NCBI GenBank assembly: GCA_033065855.1 | Contig: JAVXUO010000706.1 | Location: forward strand, 124,001-188,000 | Reading direction: 5' to 3' | DNA from: Escallonia rubra | Lineage: Eukaryota > Streptophyta > Magnoliopsida > Escalloniales > Escalloniaceae | Length of the DNA: 64,000 nucleotides | Shown here: in pieces, positions 13,205-25,200 of the stretch | Layout of the letters: each line of letters begins with the position of its first letter | Position numbering within the stretch: position 1 is the stretch's first letter | Program-made: the position numbers and the translations under genes | The notes under the pieces: model-generated | Told to the model about the DNA's origin: nothing | Databases searched by the model: none | What the model saw: the letters and a program-made list of their open reading frames with translations, nothing else

Positions 13205-13631
13205 TGTTGTATGTGGAGCCTGATTTCAATCCAGAGACATTGTTACAATGAGGTAGTGACCCGAAAGCAAGTTTTTGTGAGGTTGTCCCACATTGCTTAA
13301 GGAAAGAAGGTCACAACTTAGCCCAAGTATATAAGTGTTTTGTCCCACATTGGTTATTTAGAGAAAGATCACCTCTTAGCTCTAAATAAATATACATGGT
13401 CTTGTATTGTTTTGGGTCAAGAGAGAAAACCACAACATAAAGTGGGGGTTAAGATTTTGGTTGTAACGCTGCTGAATAGTGAAATCGAAATCTGGCCATA
13501 CTCCGGAGACGTAGCCATATTGGTGAACCTCATAATTCTTGTTTTCTTGTGTTGTGCGTTTGGTTTATTTTCATTTAAATTTCTTTTTTTTTCTTCAATA
13601 TATTGCTTCGTAGTCGCTGCGTTTCGTAACA
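13205..13631 (+). repeat. 3' LTR of copia element, copy A
   Basis: 427 bp, same ends as the 5' LTR, followed by the ACATG target duplication. It lies about 400 bp beyond the stop codon of WAK pseudogene A. Confidence 0.93.
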
Positions 13632-14033
13632 ACATGATCTCACATAGAGTTAATCTTACATCCTTTTCTGAGAGGGTGTGCATTTACATGCAACGCACGT
13701 GCTTTCATCTAGTAAACGAAAAGTTCTCATTTAAACACAATTTTACATCTTACACAAAACTGTTCTCCCAGCATTCCTCCAAGTAAAGACGCTTTCTTAA
13801 CAATTTCTTCAAATGTCAGGCGTGGTAAAAAAGAAGCACCAGAAAGTTCATAAGCGCAGAACAAACTAACTCTTACAATCTCCATCGAGTAGTCGTTTTT
13901 TCCCCCTTATTGGCTTATTACACTCACCTTACATTTTTTTTTTTCACAAATTAAAGGACAACTAGAGCAAATTGTATGGGATTGCCGATAAGGCTACATG
14001 AAAACCATCCTTCCGAACAAGTAACCACCGAAG

Positions 14034-15905
14034 TCACTGCTTATATGACATGCTCTCAAATCCAAGTGTCGAGCTAGAACCACTGCTGCCAACCAATGCG
14101 TCTTTCTCAGTTTTAGAAGGTACAATCTGATTATGCGCACCCTCGGATACCCTAGTGCTTGCATCAGTATCGATCGATGGATGTTTCTCTATAGTGCTCA
14201 GGCTCTTGAGCTCCTTTGCTACTTCCTCCATAGTAGGCCTGTCCTCTCCTTTCAGGTTTAAGCACGCTTTCACTAACTTAGCAAAATTCTCGAACATCTC
14301 TTTTTTTATATCCTTCGACAATCTTTTATCAAGAATTCTAGGCAATCGATCGTCGTTAGTCCAGGAAACAAAGTACCCAGCTAAATTTCTTTCTTCAACG
14401 GGGCCTTTTTGTGGAAGTTACCTCCTCTCCTGTTAATAGCTCAGCAAGGACTACTCCAAAGCTATAGACATCGCTCTTCTTGGTCAATTGGTTTGACTGA
14501 AAGTACTCAGGGTCGATGTAGCCAACTGTTCCCTCCAGCCTTGTGCTCAGGTGAGGCTTACCTAGAGGAATTAACCTTGAAGCTCCAAAGTCGGCCACTT
14601 TTGCAGTGTAGTTACTATCAAGTAATATGTTGGTGCTCTTGATGTCTCTCTGACTTATTGGCTTTATGGTCGATGAGTGTAACTAGGTGACTGCTTCCGC
14701 GGCCTCAGCAGCTATCTTCAGTCTCCTTTCCCACGATAATGCGGATCCAAGACGTTCATCACTAATATGGTCATACAGCGTGCCATTGGTGATGAATTCA
14801 TAAACTAGTATGGGGAATTTTGTTTCTAAACAACAGCCTAGAAGCTTTACGACATTGTCATGATTAATTTGGGAAAGGATGACCAGCTCATTGATAAATT
14901 GCTCAACCTGTTTTTCATCGCTTATTATGGACTTCTTGATGGCAACCTCTTTGTTATCAGGTAAAACACCTTGATAAACTGTTCATTGCCCACCGCGACC
15001 AATGACTTTGCTTTTATTATAGTTGTTGGTAGCCTTTTTGAGATCTTTCGTGCTAAATATTCTGGTTTTTTCCACATCTCCTTTTTGTCGGGAAAGTTTT
15101 TGTTGTAAAATTTGTCCACCATTTGCTCGAAGAATTTGTCTCTTTTTCGATTGAGCTTTCTGTTCATCGACATCCAATATATCCAAGAACTTCCAATCAG
15201 CAGCAACAAAAGGCTCATGCTTGTACCTGCATATTGTGTAAAATTTTGCCATAATGGAAAGAAGAAATGCGAAGTAAGGAGAGTAGAATGATTTCGTTGA
15301 GTGACTAACAAAAACAAAAATGAACAGATTGGAGCAACTTCCTCCATTGCCTGCTGGGTAAAAATAGGACCATGTCTGGATAGTCCTTGCCCGAGCCCTC
15401 CTACTTGAGATGCCCACTGCAGAAAGACGTCTGGGCATCCCAGATATTGAAGTTCAATACATAGCATTAATTTCTTTTACCTTGAGTGATAATTACTGTC
15501 TGCAAACCCAATTTTCACAAATTTTGATGAACGTAATAGATAACATGCATGTTCAGAGTAAACAAGTTGAATGCAAATCATTGAGGAGGGAGGGAGGGAG
15601 CGAGAGAGAGAGAGAGAGCATTAATAATTGTAACTGCTATGTGTTCTTAATCAAACAGTGTCCTACTGGGTGTAGTTTATATCCGAAGTATTTGACAAAA
15701 TTCTAAATAGCATATGCGGCAAAAGTAGCCCAAAAGAGTAATGGTAACTTACCTAACGCAATCCATAGCGTGTTAGATGGACGACAACCTGTTCCATCTC
15801 TCCTTCCATCACCCACAGAACCCTTTGAGCAATAACATCGAAAAGTGCCTGGTAGATTTTTACAATTTCCACTGCAGGGTTTTTTAGTTTCACATTCGTC
15901 GATAT
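14034..15905 (-). pseudogene. WAK-type receptor kinase pseudogene A, exons 2-3 (EGF-Ca, membrane segment, kinase)
   Basis: Wall-associated kinases bind pectin outside the cell and signal through a cytoplasmic Ser/Thr kinase. Exon 2 (15905-15753) encodes a calcium-binding EGF module (DIDECETKKPCSGNCKNLPG). Exon 3 (15226-14034) begins GTSMSLLLLLIGSSWIYWM (membrane segment), then the kinase, ending FESMSYKQ. Exon phases fit each other and exon 1 at 37315-39104 (...GCK/DIDEC). Lesions relative to copy B: a one-base loss near 15122, a TGA replacing GGA in the glycine loop (14983-14985, GRGGQ*), a TAG near 14694, a 9-bp insertion that removes the H of the HRD loop (SQRD), and a frame change near 14390. 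DFG (ADFGASR) and PEYFQ remain. This gene cannot give a working kinase. The 15906-16884 intron portion holds nothing else that is recognisable. Confidence 0.9.
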
Positions 15906-16884
15906 CTAGAAAGAATGTGGAAAATCAATCACAGAAAATTCAAACCTTAGCAGAAAACCAAAAACCGATCTCGTTGCTAGAGTAACAAATAGTCGCCAAA
16001 CGTCTTCAGTAGCACGACGCAATAAAACTTAGTAAAACTCCTAGCACTCATTTTGTCACACATTTTCTGCAATACAGTGAAAATTAATAACTTGGACGAT
16101 TTTGATATACGGTAGCTTAATGGAGATGATGCATTAGACAATTACATGGTTCAATTATCTACTAATGTGATTCGGTCACGTATCACAAATTATTGTGCAT
16201 AAAATCGGTGCAAGTGTGCACTTAGTTATTGAAAAGCATAGTTATAATACCATACTAAAGTCCTTACCGTGTTTTTACATTAAATAATGGTACGTACAAG
16301 TACTATTCAAATTTGTCATCAACTATAAACATATAATACTCATTTACTTGCAAACTAAAAATATATAAACATATATCTTTTATCACATGTCCTCTAACAT
16401 AAACTGTTTGTGCTAATAGAGCTTGAATTACCTCATTTTTCAACTAAATTCTTTCTTCCTATACGAGTTTTTTATTCCGATACAGTGGCATTAATAACTT
16501 ATTCAATTTGAATTTCCTCCTCTGAAATCACCCCCTTCCAAGCTTATCTCGTTAGTGAATTCTTGTAGAAAAATAAGTTGTTTGTTCGAGCATAACATCT
16601 TTGACTTCAAGAGTAAGCTGTTTGTACGTGTGTAAAGCTGTACATAATATAGATAAAAGAATGAATGCTTCCAGCTATGAATTATTTCATTGCAATATTT
16701 TGACTGATAAGAAATATAAAAGGATACCTTGTCAATAAAAGACAAAAGTGATACGTACAGGCCGTTACGATATTGATAACTATTTTAAAAAGAAGTTAAT
16801 ATGTAAGCATATAAGCAAAGAAAAACAACTTTGCACATCCAGAATGTGTGTACACACACACACACACACATATATAGATATATA

Positions 16885-17460
16885 GGGACATGGTCCCTTA
16901 CCCTCGCAGGCAACTTAAGTTAAGTTGACAGCACGATATGGATGTCCATTCATCGATCTTGGATGGATGGACCAGGTCTAACTTTAAAAGAAAAACCCGT
17001 CGTCGGCTACATTATGTAACGGACGACGATTATAACGAAAATGTCTCAAATGGACTTAGTGAGTCGGAGGGAATCACAGGCAAATAGGACGGGCAATATG
17101 GTACGTAAACTTCACCCTCAGGAGTGAAGGTGAAGTTTACTTTAAAAAAAAATAGATTTGGTTAGTTTATCTAACAAATAGATTGATGACCAAATGTGGC
17201 TGAAAACTTAGCAGATCCATATCTACAGGTGCAGATCTTCACTACTCTGTCTAACTGCTACTCTTTGTACCGGTTAGGTTTGCCCCCCTATTTTCCTTGA
17301 TCCTATCGCTCTTTATGATACCTTCGGCTCGAGTGGACCCCTAACCGCTACTAAGTAAGTGTACAAAATATTCAATCAGAGTCATCTACGAGTTCTATTT
17401 GACTGCCAAATCACCAGTGGAGAAATAATATTTCCTTACCGATAGATGTAGATCAGCCCC
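16885..17460. mobile_element. MITE-like element abutting (AT)n, copy A
   Basis: Begins GGGACATGGTCCCTTACC after 'tatata' and ends TAGATCAGCCCC directly before (AT)9. The first 90 bp align loosely with the element at 3470 (ctcgc..gcaacttaa, then a tggatgtcca arm pair). A 'ggctacattatgtaacgga' palindrome sits near 17003. Its right end, read inward (GGGGCTGATC...CATC...CGG), also resembles the left end of the giant MULE at 21193. Non-coding. The same insertion is present in copy B (62289-62868), so it predates the duplication. Confidence 0.6.
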
Positions 17461-17510
<50 letters not shown>

Positions 17511-17636
17511 ACATATATACACATAAGCATATACGTATATGTATATGTGGGTGTGTGTGTACACACACACGCGCGCGCATACACATATACATATATGTAT
17601 ATGTAAATATATGTGTGTATATATAGACACACACAT
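17461..17636. repeat. Compound (AT)n-(GT)n-(CA)n microsatellite, copy A
   Basis: (AT)9 then (GT)n to about 17508, then alternating CA/TA/CG dinucleotide blocks to 17636. It is purine-pyrimidine alternating throughout and so potentially Z-DNA-forming. Copy B has the same structure with longer AT and GT runs. Further tracts of GT type lie at 17840-17895. 17900-18560 is ACC-rich then GGA-rich low-complexity DNA without a supported gene. Confidence 0.9.
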
Positions 17637-18584
17637 ACACTCTTCATATAAAGGGAATGACCTTTTGATGTAACACCTCTTTCAATGTTACATGCTTCTG
17701 ACACACTAAATTAGGAACACGCGACATTTAAGAATATTAAAAATTTGAGCTTTAACAAAAATGGTAACTAGCCGTAACCAACTCCAAACATGCATAACGT
17801 GTGCCAAAGAACTTAGTTAGGGTCTGCGGGTGGGTGGGCAGGCGTGGGTGGGTGTGGGTGTGTGTGGGTGTGTAGGTGTGTGTGTGTGTGGTGTGTACAC
17901 TCCTTACCATCATCAGTAATACAACGTGCCACCAACGTACCAGCAAGATAGATCTATAACACATGACCACCAACATATCTGGCACCACGAAGCTAATATT
18001 ACCCATCTTTGCCACACCGCCACCACTAGATCTGCCACCACTACGACATTATCTAACTCTGCCCTACCGCCATTACTCACCTCTGCGACCTCACCACCAA
18101 CAGATCTGGCACAACCACGCCATTACCCACATCCACGTTCCACATCGCCGCTAATAGATTTGACACCACCAAGCCATCACCCACTTTCGCCAAACTGCCA
18201 TTACACACAACCTCTAACATAGCTCCACCACCATACCCTCATTATTAGCCAAAGTGCCACCACCTGATTTTGAGAGGAGTAGGGGAAGAGGAAGCAACAG
18301 CAGAGACGGTGAAGGGGGGTGAGAGGAGAGAGACACTGAGGGGAACAGAGGAAGAGAGGGTGGAGAGAGAAAAAAATAACGGAATTGTTAGGGTTTTCAA
18401 GAGGGGATGAGGAGGCGGCAGCTGCCGAGGTAATGGGATGACGGTGGTGGCGAGGGCGGCTACACCGTGGTGTGGCAGTATGGCGGTGGTGGTTCATGAG
18501 GGAAGGGGGAAATATGTAGACTAGATAAAGAGAGGATCTCGGGTGCAAGGAGACAAACCAGATTGTAATTGAGGGGGATAGATG

Positions 18585-18652
<68 letters not shown>
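18585..18652. repeat. (AT)n microsatellite
   Basis: About 33 AT repeats at the right limit of detectable similarity with copy B. 18653-20250 is AT-rich intron DNA of WAK A in which I see no gene or clear repeat. Confidence 0.95.
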
Positions 18653-18654
<2 letters not shown>

Positions 18655-21136
18655 CCATTGCGCAATGCGGACGGCTGAATAACAGCTAAAGACAATAGGG
18701 CTTTGCCAGTAGCTAATAGGGATCAACATTGAAACATTATAGCATACAAATACTGTCAGAGATAATATAAAAGATAAAGTAGAATTAAAACAGTATAACA
18801 TCTGAAAAACATATGTGTGTTTCCACTATGTTTTGTCACATTATCTTTCACAAAATAAGGCGTGGACAAACATGTTAGATGTAGAAATAGACACTCCAAT
18901 AAATTTGATGGTATAATAAACAGATAAAGCATGAGTTACATTCAACTAATTTTATGTTGGAAAACTTATAAAAAAGTTTTCCATGATGTTCTTATGTAGT
19001 TAGTATAGTTAAACTCTTATGATTATAAAATCTACCTTAGTAATATACCAACATATAATGAATTTATCTTGGCTATTATACTCCTAAAGAAACTCTCATT
19101 TGAAAAGAAAAAAAAAACTAAACGTCTATAACATAGATTTGCACATAGAATCGAAATGGATATTAGTCAAGTTGTAATTAGTTATTCTCCAGGCTTAGAT
19201 TGAAAACCTTAGTATGATTTGAATGATTTGAAGATAAATCTAACTTATTAAGCATGTCTGTTAAATTATTTGTTAATTTTTAGTCGAATTTTGTTCATCG
19301 ATTTACTTATAACGAGGTTTTGTACCTTGTACACTTGCACATGAAATATTGTATTGATCTTACTATTTCTCTTTATACTTTTATTTAAAAATGTTTACTT
19401 CTAAAAGCGGCGGCTCGTCATTATTTAATTAGTCATGTTGGTCAACTTTATATACCATATGGTATAAGAAAATATATAGACCAAATTTTCTTTACGAAAA
19501 TGAAACTAACATGTACGTAGTGAAAGTACATAAGAGGCATGCTATTGAAATGTACGAATCATTTTCAAAAGATACTTATACAAGCACAATAAAAATGTCT
19601 TATGCAATAACAAATTAAGCTGGATATGTTCATCGACTATTTTTATCAGTAAGTATTTTTCTTTTTTGGGTACTGAAAACATCTTATTTTTATTCCTATA
19701 TACGATACCAAATTAGTTTTATGTACAATAACATTGCTTATTCATATTTCACCTTAAGGTTTAGTTAATTTTTGTAAAAAGGAAGGTGACCCATTCAAGC
19801 ATAAGCGTGATACGCGCTGGAAAAGATTAAATAACCATGAAAAATTTGATTGTGAACTACGTTATATTTGCAGTTCTTACTTTTTACTTCTTACTTTGTA
19901 AAGTAGATAGCTATTATTTATAAGCCCATCCTTGACACGTGGTTCTGAGCTACTAAGAATAAAAAGAAAGGAGTAATGATGCTTACTTGCTAATGATAAC
20001 TTCCAACGTAACAAAGCAAGCGTTTTAGACTACGATACCAATTGTTGTAAAACAATCCTGGTCAACTGAGTCACATTACGTTGGTCAACTGAGTCAAATG
20101 TTCAGATATAAGTCCCTTATGAACCGAGCATTTCATAATGAATAGGACCCATTATATCAAACTAGTCCAACATAAATCAAGTCACGTTGTGGTGGTAAAC
20201 AACATTAAAGTGAAAATGTTTGTTTTCGGTTGGTATTTTGAAAAATATGGGTCGCTATTAGGGGTGACAATTGCAACCCAAACCCATTTATCCGCCCAAA
20301 TTCGCCCAATTAAAAGCTACCCAAACCCACCCAATAAATAAATGGGTCTAAATGGGTCAATAATTTTTGAACCCAATAACCCACTGGTTTAAGTGGTTTG
20401 TAATTGGGTGCCCACCTAACCATGATTTTTTAATCTATATACTTATGCCACCGGCGTCAGCCCCTGTTTTTTTTTTCCTTTTCATCCCTTTCCCATCCCC
20501 TTTTCTCTCCCCAGCATCTCATTAAGCAACTTATGAGTTTTTGTCAAACAAAACCCCCTCCACGATCTTGTGAAAAAGGTCCCTCTCTCTTCTTTTGTAA
20601 TTTCTTCCTCTTTGAAAAGATCAATTCTAGCCGGATCCGAGACCACAGCCGTCGCCACTACAGGTGACCACAGCCGCCATCTCCGTCACCACCTGCGTTC
20701 TCGTACAGCCACTCCATGGTCGTGGTTGTCGGCTGGTGGTGGTCGTGGGTATGATGGCTACGAGGGGCGGGTTTGCGTTGAGACTTGTATACCTGAACAT
20801 CTTGTGTTGCCGGCGAGAGGCGGATCTTGAAATCCTAGCTCCTCCACTAATATTGGTGGTTGTAATCTAGCGGGTGGTGGTTGTCAATGTCGAGGTGAGA
20901 TTTCGACTCGCAGTGGCTGTGTGTGGTGGTAATTGTGGCTTGGCGGCGGTGGTCTTTGGTGAATTGGTAGCTTTGTGCGACGACGGTGGTGGTGGGTGTG
21001 GCGGCGATGGCGTTTGGTGGTTGTGCTTGCGATTTTAGCTGTGCATGGTGGTGATTGTGGAATGGCAGGGGCGGCGGTGGGTGGTCGGCGATGGGTGGCC
21101 GGCGGCGGTGGTTGACTCGTTAAAGAAGATGAAGCA

Positions 21137-21138
<2 letters not shown>

Positions 21139-21190
<52 letters not shown>
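21139..21190. repeat. (AT)n microsatellite at left edge of MULE
   Basis: About 26 AT repeats. The adjacent GTGGGGGCCGATC resembles the (AT)n-abutting ends of the MITEs at 3470 and 17460 (inward GGAGCTGATC / GGGGCTGATC). Confidence 0.95.
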
Positions 21191-21193
<3 letters not shown>

Positions 21194-21896
21194 GGGGCCG
21201 ATCCCCATCGACCGGTTGGAAAAATCTTATTTTTCCACCCAACCGCTGCAAAGAGCAGCGGTTGCATTAAAGAAAGAAAAAACCAACCGCAACAAAGTGT
21301 TGCGGTTGGAATTATGCGGTACAAAAGCCCAACCGCAACTCTTTGTTGCGGTTGGCAATTATTTGCACACACTGTCCTTTCCCCCACCCCCCCACCCCTC
21401 CTTCCCCCCGTGGCCCCCACCCCCACCCCTCCTGGTCAAAAATCACGGCCGGAATTTCCCAACCGCAACAAAGAGTTGCGGTTGGCAATTCCTTCAAGAA
21501 TTGTCTTTTCCATCTCTTTCCCCGTGGCCCCCACCCCTCACCCCTCCTCCCCCCCGTGGCCCCCACCCCCTTCTCTGTCAAAAACGATGGCCGGAAAAGC
21601 CAACCGCAACAAAGGAAATTCTTGTTTCAGATTGTCCTTCCCCCCCCCCCACCCCGTGGCCCCCACCCCGTGGCCCCCACCCCCTTATTTCCCCCCACCT
21701 TTTCCAGCCGTGATGCCCCCTTCCCCCACCCGTGATTCCCCCTTCCCCCCATGTGTCATTTCCCCCCTCCCCCACCCCCACGTGTCATTCCCCCCTCCCC
21801 CCACCCCCACGTGTCATTTTCCCCTCCCCCACCCTACTGCTCACTCACGGATTTGTCCATCTTCTTTCTTTTCTCTCTCTCTCACACACTTTTCTC

Positions 21897-22066
21897 TCTA
21901 TAAAATCCCTCCTCCCCGAATCATTTCTTCCACTCTCCTCATTCTCAATATCTCACTTACATAATTTCCACAACAATACAAACAAAAAAAAATTTACGCT
22001 AGAAGATCGGTGGATAACCGCTAGAAGATCGGTGGGTTTTTCTTTAAATATATCAAGTTAAAACAA
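21897..22066 (+). promoter_or_regulatory. TIR promoter and spliced 5' leader for the PMD-C48 gene
   Basis: TCTATAAAAT at 21897-21906 follows a CT-rich tract. About 160 bp downstream 'aaacaa|gtaagt' offers a strong donor (intron from 22067). Acceptor 'ttcttag' lies at 25740-25747, just before the ATG at 25752. The leader contains a twice-repeated 'cgctagaagatcggtgg'. The same TATA box, leader and donor occur in inverted form in the right repeat, which supports function. Confidence 0.65.
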
Positions 22067-22149
22067 GTAAGTATTTTTCAAATTGTTCTTACCAATTGAT
22101 TGTTTAAATTGTGTTACGCTTAAATTGTTCTTACCATAGTCTAATATTC

Positions 22150-25100
22150 ATGTTTAGAGCGTCAAAATTACGTTTTTACAAATCGGGGTATTACATTCGA
22201 AAGATTCCAAAATAGCGATTTTTTAGGGTGTCAAAATTAGAATTTTTCACGAATTCATAAAAACTATCTAGAGCTAGATTTTGCCAAAGTGCAAAAAAGA
22301 GACCCTAATTATTTTCAAAAGATCTGTATCAGGTAAAAATTACAGATTTTTCCAAATACTGGAAAGGGGTTAGCTGATACGCGCAACCTTGTAACTTTAC
22401 AGTGTAATTTAAAATATCAAGCTAGCGCGATTTCGTGCGAAACTTTTATGAGAACCCTAGGATGTTGGGAACTTCCATTCCCTAGGAATTCGGGCCATTC
22501 CGAAGCTGTTAGCTATTTTTTTGGCAAAATGGGCTTTTAAGCGCTCGATCCGGACACCGGTTCGCGATTTTTGCGTAAAAAATCCGTAAAATACTTTTTA
22601 GATCAAGAATGAACTCAGGAAGTGTAAAATAGAATTTTAAAGCACTTTTGAGATTTTTCCTGATGCCAGGGGCATTTTGGTAATTTGCCACCCAACGAGG
22701 GGTATTTTGGTAATTTTCCTGATAAAGTTTTCCAACGGACTTGTTAGTCCAGAAATGTAAGCAAAGCACCTGAAAGGTTGTTTTGAAGCTGATTTGCGGG
22801 CGTAATTGTCGCTAAAGGAGAAAACTTAAGTTACCCCGTTTTTCATGAATTTGTAAAACATAGCTAGAGCATGATTTTTCCAAAGTGCAAAAAGGAGACC
22901 CTAGGTATTTTTAAAAGATCTGTATCTGGAAAAAATTTCAGATTTTTCTAAAGACTGGAAATGGGCTAACTAATACGGGGAACCTTGTATCTTCGCAGTC
23001 TAATTTAAAATACCAAGCTAGCGCAATTTCGTGCAAAACTTTTATGAGAACCCTAGGATGTTAGGAACTTCCATTCTCCAAGAATTTGGGCCATTCTGAA
23101 GCCGTTAGCTATTTTTTTGGCCGAACGGGCTTTTAAGCGCTCGATCCGAACATCGGTTCGCATTTTTTTGGCGAAAAATTCGTAAATTACTTTTTAGATC
23201 TAGAATGAACTCAGGAAACGTAAAATAGCATTTTAAAGCACTTTTTAGATTTTTCCTGATGCCAGGGTCATTTTGGTAATTTGCCACCCCGCGAGGGGTG
23301 TTTTGATAATTTTCCCGTGCCAAAGTTTTTCAAACGACTTTTTAGTCCAGAAATGTAAGCAAACCACCTGAAAGGTTGTTTTGAAGCTGGTTTGCGGGCG
23401 TAATTGTCGCTAAAGGTGAAAACTTAATTAGACAGTTTTTTCACAAATTTATAAAAAAATAGCTAGAGCATGATTTTGCCAAAGTACAAAAAATAGACCC
23501 TAGGTATTTTTAAAAGATCTATATCAGGGAACATTTTCAGATTTTTTCAAAGACTGGAAAAGGGGTAACTGATACGGGGAACCTTGTAACTTCGCAGTCT
23601 AATTTAAAATATCAAGCTAGCGCAATTTCGCCCGAAAATTTTGTGAGAATCCTAGGATGTTGGGAAGTTCCATTCCCCAGGAATTTGGGCCATTCCGAAG
23701 TCGTTAGCTAATTTTTTGGCCGAACGGGCTTTTAAGCGCTCGATTCGGACACCGGTTCGGGATTTTTGGGCGAAAAATCCGTAAAATAGTTTTTAGATCA
23801 AGAATGAATTCAGGAAGCTTAAAATAGCATTTTAAAGCAGTTTTGAGATTTTTCCTGATGCCAGGGGCATTTTGGTAATTTACGACCTCGAGAGGGGTAT
23901 TTTGGTAATTTTACGGTGTCAAGTTTTTCAAACGACTTTTTAGTCCAGAAATATAAGTAAAACACCTTAAATGTTGTTTTGAAGCCGGTTCGCGGGGCGT
24001 AATTGTCGCTAAAGGTGAAAACTTAAGTAGGCAGTTTTTTCACGAATTTATAAAACATAGCTAGAACTAGATTTTGCCAAGGTGCAAAAAAGAGACCCTA
24101 GGTATTTTTAAAAGATCTATGTCACGGAAAATTTTCAGATTTTTCCAAAGACTAGAAAGGGGCTAACTGATACGGGAAACCTTGTAACTTCGCAGTCTAA
24201 TTTAAAATATCAAGCTAGCGCGATTTCGCGCGAAACTTTTATGAGATCCCTAGGATGTTGGGAAGTTCCATTTCCCAGGAATTCGGGCCATTCCGAAGCC
24301 GTTAGCTATTTTTTTGGCCGAACGGGCTTTTAAGCGCTCGATCCGGACACCGGTTCGGGATTTTTGGACGAAACTTTTTCAAAATACTTTTTAGATCAAG
24401 AATGAATTCAGGAAGCTTAAAATAGCATTTTAAAGCAGTTTTGAGATTTTTCCTGATGCCAGGGGGCATTTTGGTAATTTGCGACCCTGAGAGGGGTGTT
24501 TTGGTAATTTTTCCGCTGTCAAGTTTTTCAAACGACTTCTTGGTCCATAAATGTAAGTAAAACACCTGAAACGTTGTTTTGAAGCCGGTTCGCGGGGCGT
24601 AATTGTCGCTAAAGGTGAAAATTTAAGTAGGCAGTTTTTTCACGAATTTATAAAACATAGCTAGAGCTAAATTTTGCCAAAGTACAAAAAAGAGACCCTA
24701 GGTATTTTTAAAATATCTGTGTCAGGAAAAATTTTCAGATTTTTCCAAAGACTGGAAAGGGGCTAACTGATACGGGGAACCTTGTAACTTCGCAGTCTAA
24801 TTTAAAATATCAAGCTAGCGCGATTTCGCGCGAAACTTTTATGAGAACCCTAGGATGTTGGGAAGTTCCATTTCTCAGGATTTCGGGCCATGCCAAAGTC
24901 GTTAGCTATTTTTTTTGCCGAACGGGCTTTTAAGCGCTCGGTCCGACCCTAGTTCGAAATTTTTGGTCGAAAATTTGCTAAATACTTTTTAGCTCAAGAA
25001 TGACTTCATGAGGCTTAAAATAGCATTTTAAAGCAGTTTTGAGATTTTTCCTGATGCCAGGGGGCATTTTGGTAATTTGCGACCCTGAGAGGGGTATTTT

Positions 25101-25200
25101 GGTAATTTTACGGTGTCAAGTTTTTCAAACGACTTTTTAGTCCAGAAATATAAGTAAAACACCTGAAATGTTGTTTTGAAGCTGGTTTGCGGCGTTAGGG
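22150..25200 (+). repeat. ~600-bp tandem repeats in left TIR (about five units)
   Basis: The word 'caagctagcgc(g/a)atttcg' recurs near 22417, 23015, 23614, 24210 and 24810 (period about 598 bp). Each unit has the same order of phrases, including 'gagaccctagg', 'ggaaccttgtaacttcgcag' and 'ggcattttggtaattt'. The last unit is cut by a different spacer ending near 25265. No coding evidence: frames differ between units. Confidence 0.88.

Larger units (their letters stand above)
10255..13631 (+). mobile_element. Ty1/copia LTR retrotransposon, copy A (broken)
   Basis: Fossil element with 5' LTR 10255-10678 and 3' LTR 13205-13631, both TGTTG...AACA, and a target duplication ACATG on both sides (10250-10254, 13632-13636). 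The primer site TGGTACCAGAGC follows the 5' LTR, and a purine run precedes the 3' LTR. Recognisable parts in the plus strand are gag from about 10.73 kb, reverse transcriptase at about 11.6-12.5 kb (YVDDM motif) and RNase H at about 12.7-13.1 kb. The copia order and Tnt1-like gag suggest the Tork lineage (tentative). It is shorter than its sister in copy B and carries several breaks. The LTRs differ at roughly 4 % of sites by my count, suggesting an age of a few million years at usual plant rates. Confidence 0.93.
4230..18584 (+). repeat. Segmental duplication, copy A (direct; partner 48093-63998)
   Basis: Starts at 'tatattcaggttttgg' and stays collinear with copy B until the (AT)n at 18585. 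By eye the copies agree at roughly 95 % or better over non-transposon DNA. Copy A is about 1.5 kb shorter, mainly because its Ty1/copia element is shorter. It contains, in order, a GGT-rich stretch (4500-5060), featureless AT-rich DNA, diverged tandem repeats, a foldback element, ACC-rich DNA, a copia element, WAK exons 3 and 2, and a MITE. Stretches 5100-6330, 8420-10254 and 13632-14033 hold nothing I can name. Confidence 0.93.

Noticed and set aside
17395-17704. Frames of Tyr/Ile/Thr/His repeats on the minus strand (also 62803-63141)
   Set aside because: Pure translation of dinucleotide microsatellites.
21201-21209. Search for a 9-bp MULE target duplication (ATCCCCATC versus CGGTTTGAT right of 37098)
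   Set aside because: The flanks do not match, and shifting the ends by up to ~30 bp gave no convincing repeat; the outer limits stay uncertain.
21191-21964. Long proline/histidine-rich frame in the MULE end
   Set aside because: Created by C-rich spacers (cccccgtggccccc); three frames are open at once, which indicates composition rather than coding.
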